DNA of 64,000 bases from Spirosoma endbachense (GCF_010233585.1 NZ_CP045997.1:8953487-9017486); one strand, 5' to 3'. Shown: positions 17,696 through 28,000, counted from the first letter of the stretch. Made by a program: numbers and translations. The notes: generated from the sequence alone by a model not told the origin.

Positions 17696-19801
17696 ATGAA
17701 ACGGTTCTCCTACCCGGCCTTACTGCTGACCATTGGTCTGCTCAGCCTGACCGATAAACCCGACAACACCAACTGGCCCGAATACAACGGCGGGCCAGAT
17801 CGCAACCATTTTTCGCCCCTCACCCAGCTAAATGCCACCAACGTTGCGGGCTTACAGGTTGCCTGGGAATATGCGTCGGGCGGAGTCGATACGCTCAAAA
17901 ATAACACCCAGATTCAGTGCAACCCGCTCATCATCGACGGTGTCCTGTACGGCGTTTCGGCAGGGTCGCAGGCCTTTGCCCTCGACGCAGCTACAGGTAA
18001 GCAGCTTTGGAAAACAGCCTTCACCGACGATACCTTCGCCATGAATAGCCGGGGTGTTACCTACTGGACTGATGGGCGGGAGACCCGAATTTTCTTCGCC
18101 TATGGCTCGCTGCTCTACGCCCTCGACGCCCGAACAGGAAAACCGGTGGCCAGTTTTGGAAAAGGCGGAAAAATCAACTTAAAAGATGGCCTCGCCCGTC
18201 CGGGAGCCGACGATTACGTGGTGAGCAACACGCCGGGCGTCGTGTATAAAAATCTGCTCATCATGGGCCACCGAGTGTCGGAGATCGCACCTGCCCTGCC
18301 CGGCGACGTGCGTGCTTACGACCTGCGTACGGGGCGGATCGTCTGGACCTTCCACACCATTCCACACCCCGGCGAGTACGGGGCCGACACCTGGCCGAAA
18401 GACGGCCACCTTAATTTTGGTGGAGCCAACAACTGGATGGGTATGGCCATCGACCGGCAGCGCGGAATCGTGTATGTACCCACGGGAACTGCGGCATTCG
18501 ATTTATACGGCAGTACCCGGCCTGGCCAGAACCTGTTTGGCAACAGCCTTATAGCCCTCGACGCGGCCACGGGCAAGCGACGCTGGCATTTTCAGACGAT
18601 CCACCACGACATCTGGGACCGTGATATTCCGGCTCCGCCCAATTTATTCACCGTCGTACATGGCGGAAAAAAGGTGGATGCCGTTTCGGTTTTATCCAAA
18701 CAAGGTTTCCTGTTTGTTTTCGACCGGGTCACGGGTAAGCCACTGTTTCCGATTGAGGAGCGACCCATGCCCGCTTCCACCGTTCCAGGGGAAAAAGCCT
18801 GGCCCACCCAGCCGATTCCCCTCAAACCCGCGCCTTTTACCCGGCAATCGTTTCCTGAAAGCGATATTAACGACTTTGTAACCGACCGCGATACGGTGCT
18901 GGCTCAGCTCCGGCGCTGGCAATCGGGCAAGGAGTTCTATCCCCTTCCCCTGAGTCCCAACCGTACCGTGTTTTTCCCCGGCACCGACGGTGGCGCGCAG
19001 TGGGGCGGGGCAGCGGTGGACGAAGCCGGCATTATGTACGTTCCGGCCAAGCAAATTCCGGTCACCATGGCGCTGGTTCCGACCCCCGCCGGTTCGTTGT
19101 CAGCCAGTGCCGTTGACCGCACCGGCAGCCAACTCTACCAGACCCACTGTGCCTCCTGCCACGGCCAAAACCGCGAAGGCAGTCACGACGGTACCTATCC
19201 GGCCCTGGTAAGCATTTCCCAAAAACGCAATGAGACTTCCGTGGGCCAGGTTCTGGCCAAAGGCCAGGGCATGATGCCTGCCTTTACCCACCTGAAGGCA
19301 ACCGAGCGCAAGGCCATCGTGGATTTTTTGTTCGGCAAAACAACATCCGTCGCCAGCAACGCGGGCCTGAACACGGCGCCCTACCACCACACTGGGTTTA
19401 CCCGCTGGTACGACCGGGCCGGATACCCAGTGAGTCGTCCACCCTGGGGCACGCTGACGGCGATCGACCTGAATACGGGCGAACACCGTTGGCAGGTCCC
19501 GCTGGGCGAGTATCCCGAACTGGTGGCGAAGGGACTACCCCCGACCGGCACCGACAACTATGGTGCTCCGGCCGTAACGGCGGGCGGGTTGCTCTTCATC
19601 GCTTCCTCCCGCGACGAATTGATTCGGGCTTTCGACCGAAAAACGGGCCGTGAACTCTGGCGCGCCAAACTGCCCGCAGCCGGGTATGCCTCGCCGAGTA
19701 CCTATGCCGTCAATGGCAAGCAATACGTAGTGATTGCCTGCGGGGGTGGCAAACTCAAAACGAAGTCGGGGGATCGGTACGTGGCGTTTGCGTTGCCGTA
19801 A
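17696..19801 (+). CDS. PQQ-dependent dehydrogenase with cytochrome c domain inserted in the propeller
   Basis: The 701-residue protein has a short signal peptide and the WPEYNGGPDRNHFSPL start of glucose/alcohol quinoproteins, followed by tryptophan-docking repeats such as LDAATGKQLW, LDAATGKRRW, IDLNTGEHRW and FDRKTGRELW. A c-type heme site, C485-A-S-C488-H489, with a probable methionine ligand in GMMPAFTH, lies between propeller blades rather than at the C-terminus; about 170 residues of further propeller follow. Such enzymes oxidise sugars or alcohols in the periplasm using PQQ and pass electrons to heme. The gene has visibly higher GC in third positions than its neighbours. PQQ synthesis genes are not in the window. 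Confidence 0.9.
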   Translation: MKRFSYPALLLTIGLLSLTDKPDNTNWPEYNGGPDRNHFSPLTQLNATNVAGLQVAWEYASGGVDTLKNNTQIQCNPLIIDGVLYGVSAGSQAFALDAATGKQLWKTAFTDDTFAMNSRGVTYWTDGRETRIFFAYGSLLYALDARTGKPVASFGKGGKINLKDGLARPGADDYVVSNTPGVVYKNLLIMGHRVSEIAPALPGDVRAYDLRTGRIVWTFHTIPHPGEYGADTWPKDGHLNFGGANNWMGMAIDRQRGIVYVPTGTAAFDLYGSTRPGQNLFGNSLIALDAATGKRRWHFQTIHHDIWDRDIPAPPNLFTVVHGGKKVDAVSVLSKQGFLFVFDRVTGKPLFPIEERPMPASTVPGEKAWPTQPIPLKPAPFTRQSFPESDINDFVTDRDTVLAQLRRWQSGKEFYPLPLSPNRTVFFPGTDGGAQWGGAAVDEAGIMYVPAKQIPVTMALVPTPAGSLSASAVDRTGSQLYQTHCASCHGQNREGSHDGTYPALVSISQKRNETSVGQVLAKGQGMMPAFTHLKATERKAIVDFLFGKTTSVASNAGLNTAPYHHTGFTRWYDRAGYPVSRPPWGTLTAIDLNTGEHRWQVPLGEYPELVAKGLPPTGTDNYGAPAVTAGGLLFIASSRDELIRAFDRKTGRELWRAKLPAAGYASPSTYAVNGKQYVVIACGGGKLKTKSGDRYVAFALP

Positions 19802-19823
19802 TCAGCTACTTCGGCGTTGAGAG

Positions 19824-19864
19824 GTTGTCAAACGATTCATGAGAAACAGGAATCGTTTGACAAC
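19824..19864. terminator. Bidirectional hairpin between convergent genes
   Basis: GTTGTCAAACGATTC (19824-19838) and its exact complement (19850-19864) form a 15-bp perfect stem with an 11-base loop between the PQQ dehydrogenase and the PEP-hydrolase-like gene. No strong T-run follows, but the position between two convergent stops supports a terminator role. Confidence 0.7.
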
Positions 19865-19890
19865 AGAAAATTTACCGGAAAATGGTCAGA

Positions 19891-20751
19891 TCATAAACGA
19901 CTAAGCGACTTGAATTTTTGGGTCAGTTCGGTTAGCGATACTTCCACGCCCATCCTCTCCAGCGAGGAGGCACCCACAAAGCCCTGTACGTTCGTCCGGT
20001 CAAGCACGATGCGAACATCGTCGGGGGTATTGATGGGACCACCATGCGCCAGGAAAAAGATGTCGGGGTTTACGGCCCGACCTGCATCGATAATGGCCTG
20101 CGTTCGCTCGACGGCTTCGTCCATGGAGCAGCTTGCTTCCGTAACGCCAATGGACCCGCCGACGGTGGTACCGACATGGGCAATAATCGCGTCGGCACCC
20201 ACTTCGGCCATTTGGCGGGCTTCATCGGGTGTAGAGACGTAGACGATGGAAAACAGATCCATTTTACTCGCCAGCCGTACCATTTCAACTTCCTTATCGA
20301 AACCCATTCCGGTTTCTTCCAGCACCCGCCGAAAATGCCCGTCTACGATGCAATGGGTTGGGAAATTGTTAATGCCGGAGAAGCCCATTTCTTTCACTTT
20401 CAGCAGGTGATGCCACATCCGTCGGCGGGGATCGGAGCCATGCACTCCGCAAATCACCGGGATTTCTTCGACGACTGGAAGCACTTCAAACTCACCGATT
20501 TCCATCGCCACGGCGTTGGCATCTCCATAGGCCATCAGACCCGCCGTAGAACCGTGACCCGACATGCGGAACCGCCCGGAATTGTAGATAATTATCAGAT
20601 CGGCACCCCCTTTCTCGATGAATTTAGCGCTGATACCTGTTCCGGCACCGGCAGCAATAATGGCCTTCTGACTATTCAACGTCGCTTGTAAACGCTCTCT
20701 GACTTCGTCTCTCGTATAGGGATTTCCTTTTCCCGTCCATTGGTTCGGCAT
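19891..20751 (-). CDS. PEP-hydrolase-like TIM-barrel protein (Tm-1 C-terminal-type)
   Basis: The 286-residue protein carries the PF09370-type signatures: IIAAGAGTGISAKFIEKGGADL (core GAGTGISAK), IYNSGRFRMSGHGSTAG, VICGVHGSDPRRRM and FLAHGGPINTPDD. It is last in the ten-gene minus-strand cluster and lies only 15 bases after the UPF0261 gene. In plants the Tm-1 virus-resistance protein fuses a UPF0261 half to such a TIM barrel, so the two bacterial genes look like its split form. The enzymatic role in bacteria is not settled; the 'PEP hydrolase' name rests on homology to a single reported activity, and I would not rely on it. Confidence 0.8.
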   Translation of the reverse strand: MPNQWTGKGNPYTRDEVRERLQATLNSQKAIIAAGAGTGISAKFIEKGGADLIIIYNSGRFRMSGHGSTAGLMAYGDANAVAMEIGEFEVLPVVEEIPVICGVHGSDPRRRMWHHLLKVKEMGFSGINNFPTHCIVDGHFRRVLEETGMGFDKEVEMVRLASKMDLFSIVYVSTPDEARQMAEVGADAIIAHVGTTVGGSIGVTEASCSMDEAVERTQAIIDAGRAVNPDIFFLAHGGPINTPDDVRIVLDRTNVQGFVGASSLERMGVEVSLTELTQKFKSLSRL

Positions 20752-20766
20752 ACGATACGTCTTGCT

Positions 20767-21984
20767 TTATTTTGATTGTAGTAATTCCAGTAAACTCGCT
20801 ACCAATACATCGGCAAACGCCGGATCGTTAATGTGCATGGGCGATTCAATCAGCTTTATCCGTTGGGAAAGATTGCTTTTTATGGTGTTGAAAAGTACCC
20901 TATTGACCTCAGGCTGGTAAAAGGCATTTCCAGCAGCGTCAATCTGCGAAATACCGTTCAAAGGTAAAACAACCGTTACGTTCGCTTTCGATTGATTTAC
21001 TTTTTGAGCTAATAACTTTCCAAGCTGTTCATTCTCAGATGCGTCGGTTCGCAGGAGCGTTACAGTCGGTGTCCAGTTGTACAGTTGACGGTGCCGATAA
21101 TGCGCTGGAACCGTGTCAGGCTGGCTGAAATTAACCATATCCAGGCAGCCCGGTACGACTACCTGCGGCAGGCCCTTTCGGGCAGCGGCCATCAGTCGAT
21201 CTGGCCCGGCACTACAAACACCTCCGCATAATTCATCGGCCAGTTCGGTAGTCGTTACGTCCAGCACAGCGTCGAAATGCCCTTCGCCAATCAGGCTTTC
21301 CATTGCTCGACCGCCCAGGCCGTTGGCATGAAATGCGATCACTTCATAGCCCTGTTTTACAAGACGTTCTGTGCAATAGCTCACGCAGGCGGTTGTGTTG
21401 CCAAACATACTAATGGCAATACGCCCCGCCGATTTTCGATGCATTGTCGGTGTTACATCAGCCATCGCGCAAATGGCGGCTGCCGCCCGTTCGATTAGCG
21501 GGGTCAGCATTCCGTTTAGTCCCGCAACGTCAACTACCGAAGCCATTAGCGTTACGTCTTTCGTGCCAACCTGCCGGGTTAAGTCCTTACCGGCCATAGT
21601 TGACAGACAAAGTTTGGGCACTCCGAATGGAATCGGTTGCATAGCCGAGAGCGCCACGAACGTACCACCTCCACCGCCCATGCCAATAGCGCCCTTCAAC
21701 TGCCCCGAACGGATCAGCTGTGCCACGATGGCAGCTGCTCCGGCTCCCATGATTTCAATAGCTCGCCCGCGATCCTGACTTGTGCGGAGTCTCTCCAGTG
21801 AATCGTCAGCGGCCTCGGCAACGACATCTGCATCATAATCAATCGGGAAATCGACCACCGTTTCCATCATACCCGTATTGATTGTCAGGACAGATTCGCC
21901 CCTCGCCAGTATGCAGTTCCGCAGAAAGGCGAAGGCGGGGCCTTTGGTATCGAAACAACCGATAATGACGATGGATTTTAGCAT
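20767..21984 (-). CDS. Tm-1-like ATP-binding (UPF0261) protein
   Basis: The 405-residue protein begins IVIIGCFDTKGPAFAFLRNCI and contains GAIGMGGGGGTFVALSAMQ, GVPKLCLSTMAG, FGNTTACVSYC and VVPGCLDMVNF, all characteristic of UPF0261. The glycine-rich loop is taken as the nucleotide-binding part by comparison with plant Tm-1. The start is 3 bases from the stop of the epimerase gene and the stop is 15 bases from the TIM-barrel gene, which indicates tight co-translation. Biochemical role in bacteria unknown; the neighbours suggest sugar or sugar-acid metabolism. Confidence 0.85.
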   Translation of the reverse strand: MLKSIVIIGCFDTKGPAFAFLRNCILARGESVLTINTGMMETVVDFPIDYDADVVAEAADDSLERLRTSQDRGRAIEIMGAGAAAIVAQLIRSGQLKGAIGMGGGGGTFVALSAMQPIPFGVPKLCLSTMAGKDLTRQVGTKDVTLMASVVDVAGLNGMLTPLIERAAAAICAMADVTPTMHRKSAGRIAISMFGNTTACVSYCTERLVKQGYEVIAFHANGLGGRAMESLIGEGHFDAVLDVTTTELADELCGGVCSAGPDRLMAAARKGLPQVVVPGCLDMVNFSQPDTVPAHYRHRQLYNWTPTVTLLRTDASENEQLGKLLAQKVNQSKANVTVVLPLNGISQIDAAGNAFYQPEVNRVLFNTIKSNLSQRIKLIESPMHINDPAFADVLVASLLELLQSK

Positions 21985-21987
21985 ATA

Positions 21988-22839
21988 CTACCGAAAGAGC
22001 GATTTGTAGAAATCTAACCCTTCGCTGGCCAGTTCATCGGGACTATTTGCCAGTGGCCGCCAGATGGACGCGGCTTTGGCTAGTTCTGCGGAAGGTGCAC
22101 CGAAGGTTTCGATGACAACGGCTCCGTCATAGTCAATATCGACCAGTGCTTCTTTGATGCCAGGCCAGTCAACGTTGCCGGTTCCGGGTGTGCCCCGATC
22201 ACTTTCGTTGCCCTGAACATGGCAAAGCAAATCCTTCCCAACTGCCCGAATGGTAGCCGGAATACTTTTTTCCTCAATGTTATTGTGGAACGTATCGAGT
22301 GAGATTTTGAGGAACGGATGACCAACCTCGCGCACCAGCGAAAGTGCCTGCTCTGCCGTGTTGATCATGTCCGTTTCGAAGCGATTGAGCGGTTCCAGCC
22401 CAATTACTACGCCACATTGCCGAGCTATTTCGCTGGCTTGATGCAGGTTTTCAAGGCACCAGTTTCGTTCCTGTTGTTTACGCTCGGCAGAAACAAGACG
22501 TGTTTTTCCTACTGCTGAATAAACCGGTCCGGTAAAAATGGGGCTTTCCATCGCTTCGGCCTGGCGCAGGCAATCTTCGATGTACGAAAGTCCATTTTTG
22601 CGGATAGCAGCATCGTCGCTGGATAGGTCGCGGTTGGGGCCGAATGCTCCGCTAATGGTTATTTTTAGCCCTGTTTCGCGGGCCAGTTGTTTGAGCTTTA
22701 TCCAGTCGATCAGGTCTTTATCTTCAACAGCCACTTCAATAATATCGTAGCCCATGTCGGCGACTTTATAGAGCAGGTCGAATGAGTTAGTGGTGAACGG
22801 GGACACCCAGATGAAGGTACTGGCACCAAATAGAATCAT
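21988..22839 (-). CDS. Sugar 3-epimerase/isomerase (D-tagatose/D-psicose 3-epimerase-like TIM barrel)
   Basis: The 283-residue protein has the AP-endonuclease-2 fold and all four metal ligands of the D-tagatose/D-psicose 3-epimerase family: Glu in VIGLEPLNRFE, Asp in ISLDTFHNN, His in CHVQGNES and Glu in AVVIETFG. RGTPGTG after the histidine is also typical. The expected reaction is Mn-dependent C3 epimerisation of a free ketose or a related compound in the cytoplasm. It sits between the oxidoreductase and the UPF0261 gene; the start faces a 211-base gap with hairpins that separates it from the Gfo/Idh/MocA gene. Confidence 0.88.
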   Translation of the reverse strand: MILFGASTFIWVSPFTTNSFDLLYKVADMGYDIIEVAVEDKDLIDWIKLKQLARETGLKITISGAFGPNRDLSSDDAAIRKNGLSYIEDCLRQAEAMESPIFTGPVYSAVGKTRLVSAERKQQERNWCLENLHQASEIARQCGVVIGLEPLNRFETDMINTAEQALSLVREVGHPFLKISLDTFHNNIEEKSIPATIRAVGKDLLCHVQGNESDRGTPGTGNVDWPGIKEALVDIDYDGAVVIETFGAPSAELAKAASIWRPLANSPDELASEGLDFYKSLFR

Positions 22840-23050
22840 GCTAGAAGTGAATTAGCGTTGAGCAAAGGCTGGAACGTAGTAATGAAAGCTATTAGTTGTA
22901 TACGGTGACGCCGGTTACTAATAACCGACCTGGTGTGGTTTCTCAAAACCGAATGTTAAGAATATGAACAGTTCGGTTTTGAGAATCGCAACGGCGAACC
23001 GACCTCACTACGTCAGATGTAAGCATCTGACCTCACGGAAGCAATGCCAA
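22840..23050 (-). promoter_or_regulatory. Intergenic region with three hairpins inside the sugar cluster
   Basis: The gap holds CGGTTA/TAACCG (22912-22927), a perfect 13-bp stem TCTCAAAACCGAA/TTCGGTTTTGAGA (22941-22953 and 22972-22984) and GTCAGATG/CATCTGAC (23012-23031) with GACCTCAC flanking both sides of the last one. They could set mRNA stability or a transcript break between the upstream and downstream halves of the cluster. I see no gene here. Confidence 0.4.
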
Positions 23051-24163
23051 CTAATACGTAGGAATGGTGATACGTTCCCCACCTTTCATGGCCGATTCGT
23101 GGGCGCATATACCGGCGAGGGTGTAATTGGCGGCTAATTCGGCATCTACCGCCGAGTTGCGATCTTCAATGATGGCAGCCATGAACTCCTGTACCAAATG
23201 CGGGTGTGATCCGCCGTGACCTGCTCCCTGCAAAAAGGATACGTGGTTAGGATCGTCGATTTTTTCGCGCTTCGTGAAATGCTTGATGGGGTCGATGAGC
23301 AGCTCGTCGGTGTCCGGTACGTTGATACGTCGGGCATTTTCGCCCCCGTCGAAAATAATGTGTTCCTCATCCTGCAACTGCTCCCACTCGAACGACATTT
23401 TGGTGCCGTATACATCGTAGCTTTCCCGATACTGGCGTACTACATCGAACAGCGAACGTGTAGCTTCGGCAATTACGTCGGAATCTTTAAGCGTGAACGT
23501 AGCAGTTTCAACCGCAAAAGGTGATCCATAACGACTGGCCAGATCGTCGCTCAACCTCCCCGATCCGTGGCAGACGACGGTTTCGGCCGTTGTGTTGTTG
23601 ATACGGAGCAGAGGGGAAATTGCGTGGGTACCGTTGAGCATCGGCGGGTAACCTTTCCAGTACTCGCCCCAGCCTTCCATACTCATGTCCTGGATGTGCG
23701 ATCCCCGAACAAACTGAATCCGTCCTAATTCACCGGTTTCGGCTAGGTTCAGACCGTAGAGAAACTCGCGGGTGTAGAGGGCTGTTTCCATCATCATATA
23801 CACCTTGCCGCTACGCCGTTTGGCTTCCACAATGGCCTTGCAATCTTCCTTGGTCATGGCCATTGGAATGGTGCAGGCAGTGTGTTTGTTGGCGTTGAGC
23901 GAAGCCAGCGTCATGCGGGCGTGGTCTGGAACGGGTGTCACTACGTGGATGGCGTCGACATCGGTGCGACCGGGTATATCCTCGAAGTGTTCAAAGCAAA
24001 GTTCCGGGTCGAGGTTGTATTTCGTTCTGAGGTCGTCTAGTGTCTGGCGATTGCGGGTACAGATACCCACCTTATTGATATTGGGGTGTTGCAGGTAAAT
24101 GGGAATGAACTCCTTGCCAAAGCCCATACCAACAATGACAACGGTAATTTTCTGGTCACTCAT
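23051..24163 (-). CDS. Gfo/Idh/MocA family protein lacking the EKP motif
   Basis: The 370-residue protein begins with a Rossmann core, VVIVGMGFGKEFIP, and has the C-terminal alpha/beta domain of the family. The usual catalytic EKP (for example CEKPLA) is replaced by ACTIPMAMT, so the lysine that normally joins NAD and substrate is missing; a histidine-rich stretch (GAGHGGSHPHLV) is present further on. The ATG at 24163 is chosen because it opens on MSDQKITVVIVG; a 17-residue extension upstream is less likely. These enzymes oxidise or reduce sugars and inositols, sometimes at C3; this one may have changed chemistry. It lies between ThuA and the epimerase gene. Confidence 0.85.
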   Translation of the reverse strand: MSDQKITVVIVGMGFGKEFIPIYLQHPNINKVGICTRNRQTLDDLRTKYNLDPELCFEHFEDIPGRTDVDAIHVVTPVPDHARMTLASLNANKHTACTIPMAMTKEDCKAIVEAKRRSGKVYMMMETALYTREFLYGLNLAETGELGRIQFVRGSHIQDMSMEGWGEYWKGYPPMLNGTHAISPLLRINNTTAETVVCHGSGRLSDDLASRYGSPFAVETATFTLKDSDVIAEATRSLFDVVRQYRESYDVYGTKMSFEWEQLQDEEHIIFDGGENARRINVPDTDELLIDPIKHFTKREKIDDPNHVSFLQGAGHGGSHPHLVQEFMAAIIEDRNSAVDAELAANYTLAGICAHESAMKGGERITIPTY

Positions 24164-24294
24164 AATAGATTCAATTGTTTTAAATGGGATGTTACTTGAC
24201 TGATGGAAGCGCATCGGCGGCCCGGGCAGATCGTTATAATTTTTATGATAAGTTAAGATCTTGATTAATCATAACATTCATATAAATCTGCGTT

Positions 24295-25029
24295 CTATCT
24301 CCTTCCAGCCCATGCCACAGAATTTCGCAGCAGCGTCTGGTAAACGGGCAAATTGTGCGACTCGGCATCGTGGCCCAGCGCCAGACCGACGATACGTGCT
24401 TTGGGATGGTTGACCACAAACACGGAAGGGTAAACCGGGTCAGAGGGAGATAAGCTCGAACTGGCCAGCACCGTAATGCCTGGTCCGGCAGGGTCAGGAA
24501 TGTAATAGTAGCGTTCGTCTTTCAGGCTGAATTTTTGTTCAACTCCCTTTGTAATGGGGTGTTGGGTATCAGTCACAGTTACGTCGAAGGGGCCATACTT
24601 GTCGTGTTTGCGGGTTCCGCCACTAACGAGATTCTGATTGTATTCAGGCCAGTCTTTCCAGTTATACCACATGGCTGCGTGAGCAATCAACAGGCCCTTG
24701 CCCGCGTTGGCATGGTCCGTAATAGCCTGACGAACTGCCGGGTTGGTAATGGGTCGGTTGTTGCTCAGGTACAATACGTCGGTCTGGGGCAGATAGGTCA
24801 GCATGGAGTCGGGATCGCCTACGTAGTTGACAGTGGCGAAACCGTCGCGGCTTAGCGTCTGTCCATCCACGTTGCGGTACCACATTCCGAAGTTATGCGA
24901 CGTACCGCCACCTACTACCAGCACCCGAATGGGTTTACCAGCTTTAGCAGTGGCATTTGAACTCGTTTTGCAACGGCTGAGGGAAATAAGCAGCGTTGGC
25001 AGCAGGAGATAAATCAGAAATCGGTACAT
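24295..25029 (-). CDS. ThuA-domain lipoprotein
   Basis: The 244-residue protein has a lipoprotein signal with the lipobox LSRC near residue 20 and one ThuA (trehalose-utilisation) domain with VGGGTSHNFGMW, ADVLYL-type strand VLYLSNN, GKGLLIAHAAMWYNW and IVGLALGHDAESHN. The class I glutamine-amidotransferase-like fold is shared with the N-terminus of the next gene upstream, so the cluster holds two ThuA domains. ThuA proteins have been linked to oxidation of disaccharides to 3-keto forms, without settled chemistry. Location: periplasmic face or outer membrane. It is 12 bases from the fusion gene. Confidence 0.88.
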   Translation of the reverse strand: MYRFLIYLLLPTLLISLSRCKTSSNATAKAGKPIRVLVVGGGTSHNFGMWYRNVDGQTLSRDGFATVNYVGDPDSMLTYLPQTDVLYLSNNRPITNPAVRQAITDHANAGKGLLIAHAAMWYNWKDWPEYNQNLVSGGTRKHDKYGPFDVTVTDTQHPITKGVEQKFSLKDERYYYIPDPAGPGITVLASSSLSPSDPVYPSVFVVNHPKARIVGLALGHDAESHNLPVYQTLLRNSVAWAGRR

Positions 25030-25041
25030 GGTATAAGTTGG

Positions 25042-28000
25042 TTATCGGACGTTCGTTGATTCATTTACTTTTTCGACGCGCATAACGCCCCGCATGATAC
25101 TCCAGTGGCCGGGAAACGTACAGATAAATGGATAATCGCCGGGTTTGGCCGGGGCAACAAATTCGAGCGTGTACGATTCACCCGGATTGACTAAAATACT
25201 GGAAGCTACTATTTCCGGTAATTGTGGAACGTAGTGTTTCTCAACACTTTTAGGGTCCTGTGCCATCTTATCGGCGGCTTTCCCGACTTTCTCGGCAGTA
25301 GCGGGTTTGCAGATAACGATGTTGTGCTGCATGATGTCCGGGTTTTCAAGCGTCAGTACTACCGGTTGTCCGGCACGTACCGTAAACTGTTTTGTGTCGT
25401 ATTTCATCTGCTCTTCTACCACCTTGATAGTCACTATCGTTGCCTTGTCAGAAATAGGCTTTTTAGGCATCACTGGTTGGGATTCGCCGGTTGGGTTGCG
25501 AATCTCCAGCGTAGCGTTTTGCACATTACCCACAAAATCGAAGGACGATGAAGCATTGTATGCGCCAGCATAAGCACCCATCGAGTTTTCATTGGTAAAA
25601 TCGCGCTGCACCCGAATACTACCCGTCAACGGTTTCGTAAAAAGCGAAGGGGCTTTGCCTTTAGCAGCTTCCTGACCGTTTATAAATAGCACCATCTCGC
25701 CGTTGTTCACCAGACGCCCTTCAAACTCAAAATTGTCGGGCAACGCTTCCCTGGTGCTGGCAGAATAAACTTTTTCGTTTTGTTTCACAACCATTGTCAG
25801 GTGGCCATCTTTTACGTATAGCCCATAGCCGCCATCTTTATCACCTTGCCCCATAATGAAACCTTCCATGCTGCGGATTCCTTTTGTGGCCGAACCTTTT
25901 ACAATAATCTCCTTACCCGTTACGTCGGGAGGTATGGTGATGACAGCCCGCCGTTGCAGCGAATACACTTCTTTATTGATGCCCGACTGCAACCGGCTGG
26001 CCAGTGAATTTTCGGCAGTAGGGGTAGCTTTAGCGGCTTCGGCCAGAAAACCGGTCCGGTGAACGGCAGCAGCGGCAAACAAGGCCCGCCCAAGCCACTC
26101 GTCGGCGTCGTTTTCGGGACGTAGCGCGGCCCGGTAGAGCGCGGCTCCGAGCGCTTCAGATGAAGGCATTTGCACCATTGCCAGCATAGCGGCCATTCGA
26201 ACGTTCAGATTCGGGTCGTCCAGTAAACCCACTTTCTGAAGATTGTCTAGTGTCTGACTTGTTGCGGGCAGTACCTCAATGGCGGCTTTACGCACCCCGG
26301 CAGCTTTGTGCGTCAATGCTTTAGAAACTGCCTGAAGCGCTTCGGAATTAGTACCCGTTAGCGCGCCCAGACCATGAAGCGTCCACAGGGCGTGAACGGC
26401 GGGACTATTCAGGCCGATTTCGTCTACGTCGGGGTTGGCAATGACTTTGTAAAGCTCAGGAATAAGGGACATATTTTTCGACTCGACAATCAGGCGCTGG
26501 GCGTTCATTCGCCAGAACATATTGTCGCTTTTGAGGGCGGCAATCAAGCCTGCCGGTTCATTTTTTGACAATGTAATGGGCTGGTACGGTTTCGCTTTTT
26601 TGTAAACGATGCGGTAAATACGTCCAAAATTGATGTCGCGCAGAGGGCTATTGAAGGCGTTTCCCTGTCCACGCGGCTGCTCTTTGAAAGGCAACACCAT
26701 TTCTGACGGGGCCTGCCGCTCCACAAATACGTTGTGCTGAATAATGAAGTTGTACCAATCAGCCACCCACAGGGCTCCGTCGGGGCCAACTTCTGCCTGC
26801 ACAGGGCCAACCCACTCGTCGGTACTGGCGAGCATATTCCAGCCATCCTGCTCGGCGAAACCGGCTCCTTTGGGCTCGATGATGGCATTGTGAATCAGCC
26901 GAACGGTTGGTTCACATACAAACGCGACTCGATTCCAGTACGATTTTGGAAAATTCCGGGCCGTATAAAAATGGTGTCCTGCTGCCGACGTAAATCCGCC
27001 TACTACATCCACCTGCCGCAAATTTGGGGTCATTGTGTGCGAATCGTAATGCCCATCAATTTTTTGGACCGCCTGTACCGTCGCGCCCGGCAGATTGCGC
27101 TGCATGTAACGGGCAGGCATCGAATAAAACGCGCTGTGGGTATTGTTGGCCGTGGAAATAAAGACGTTATTATCCTCCGTAAAGCCCAGCCCCCAGGTAT
27201 TATTGCTTGTATTTGCCAGAAAATCGAACCCAGTTCCGTCGGGGTTCACGTTATAAACGCCGGTTCTGAAATTGAGGGACAGCCCATCGCGGGTAGTACC
27301 GCTGTAGCCAGAGCCAACTACGCCCCAAATCTTGTTGTTGAAGCCATATTGCAGATTCGAGGGACCAAAGTGCGTATCGTTTTTGTCCCAGCCACTCATG
27401 ATATTTTCCCGAACATCGGCCTTGTCGTCGCCGTTGGTATCTTTCAGGAAAACGAAGTGCGGAGCCATCGACACTACTACGCCACCATTCGCAAAAACCA
27501 TGCTCGTTGGGATGTTCAGTTTGTCGGCAAAAATGGTGAATTTGTCGGCCCGCCCGTCGCCGTTGGTGTCTTCGCAAATTTTGATACGGTCGTTGGCAGC
27601 TCCGTCGGTTTCCAGAAACGTATTCGGATAATCGACCGACTCTACAATCCAGAGCCGTCCTCGTTCATCCCACGACATGGCAATGGGATTTGTAATGTCG
27701 GGTTCAGCCGCAAACAATTGAATGTCAAAATCGGCGGGCACCTGCATCAGTTTTTTGGAATCCTCAGGCTTCAACGCCACCTGCATGGCCGGAACGCGGT
27801 GCCGTTTGGTGTAATCGTCAATGGCAATGTTGGCCGACTCATAAATGTCTACGTTCGGAATCGCCAGTTTAGCAATCTGTTTGGTTACCGGCTCCCCAAT
27901 GGCCCACAACACACCCCGATTTACCAGTTCACGGAAACCGGGATTTGCCCACGTACTGTCGTTATGGCCATAAGCCGTATAAAAAACCCGTCCTTTACCC

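Noticed and set aside
20044..20691. Plus-strand open frame of 215 codons
   Set aside because: Antisense to the PEP-hydrolase-like gene and without motifs.
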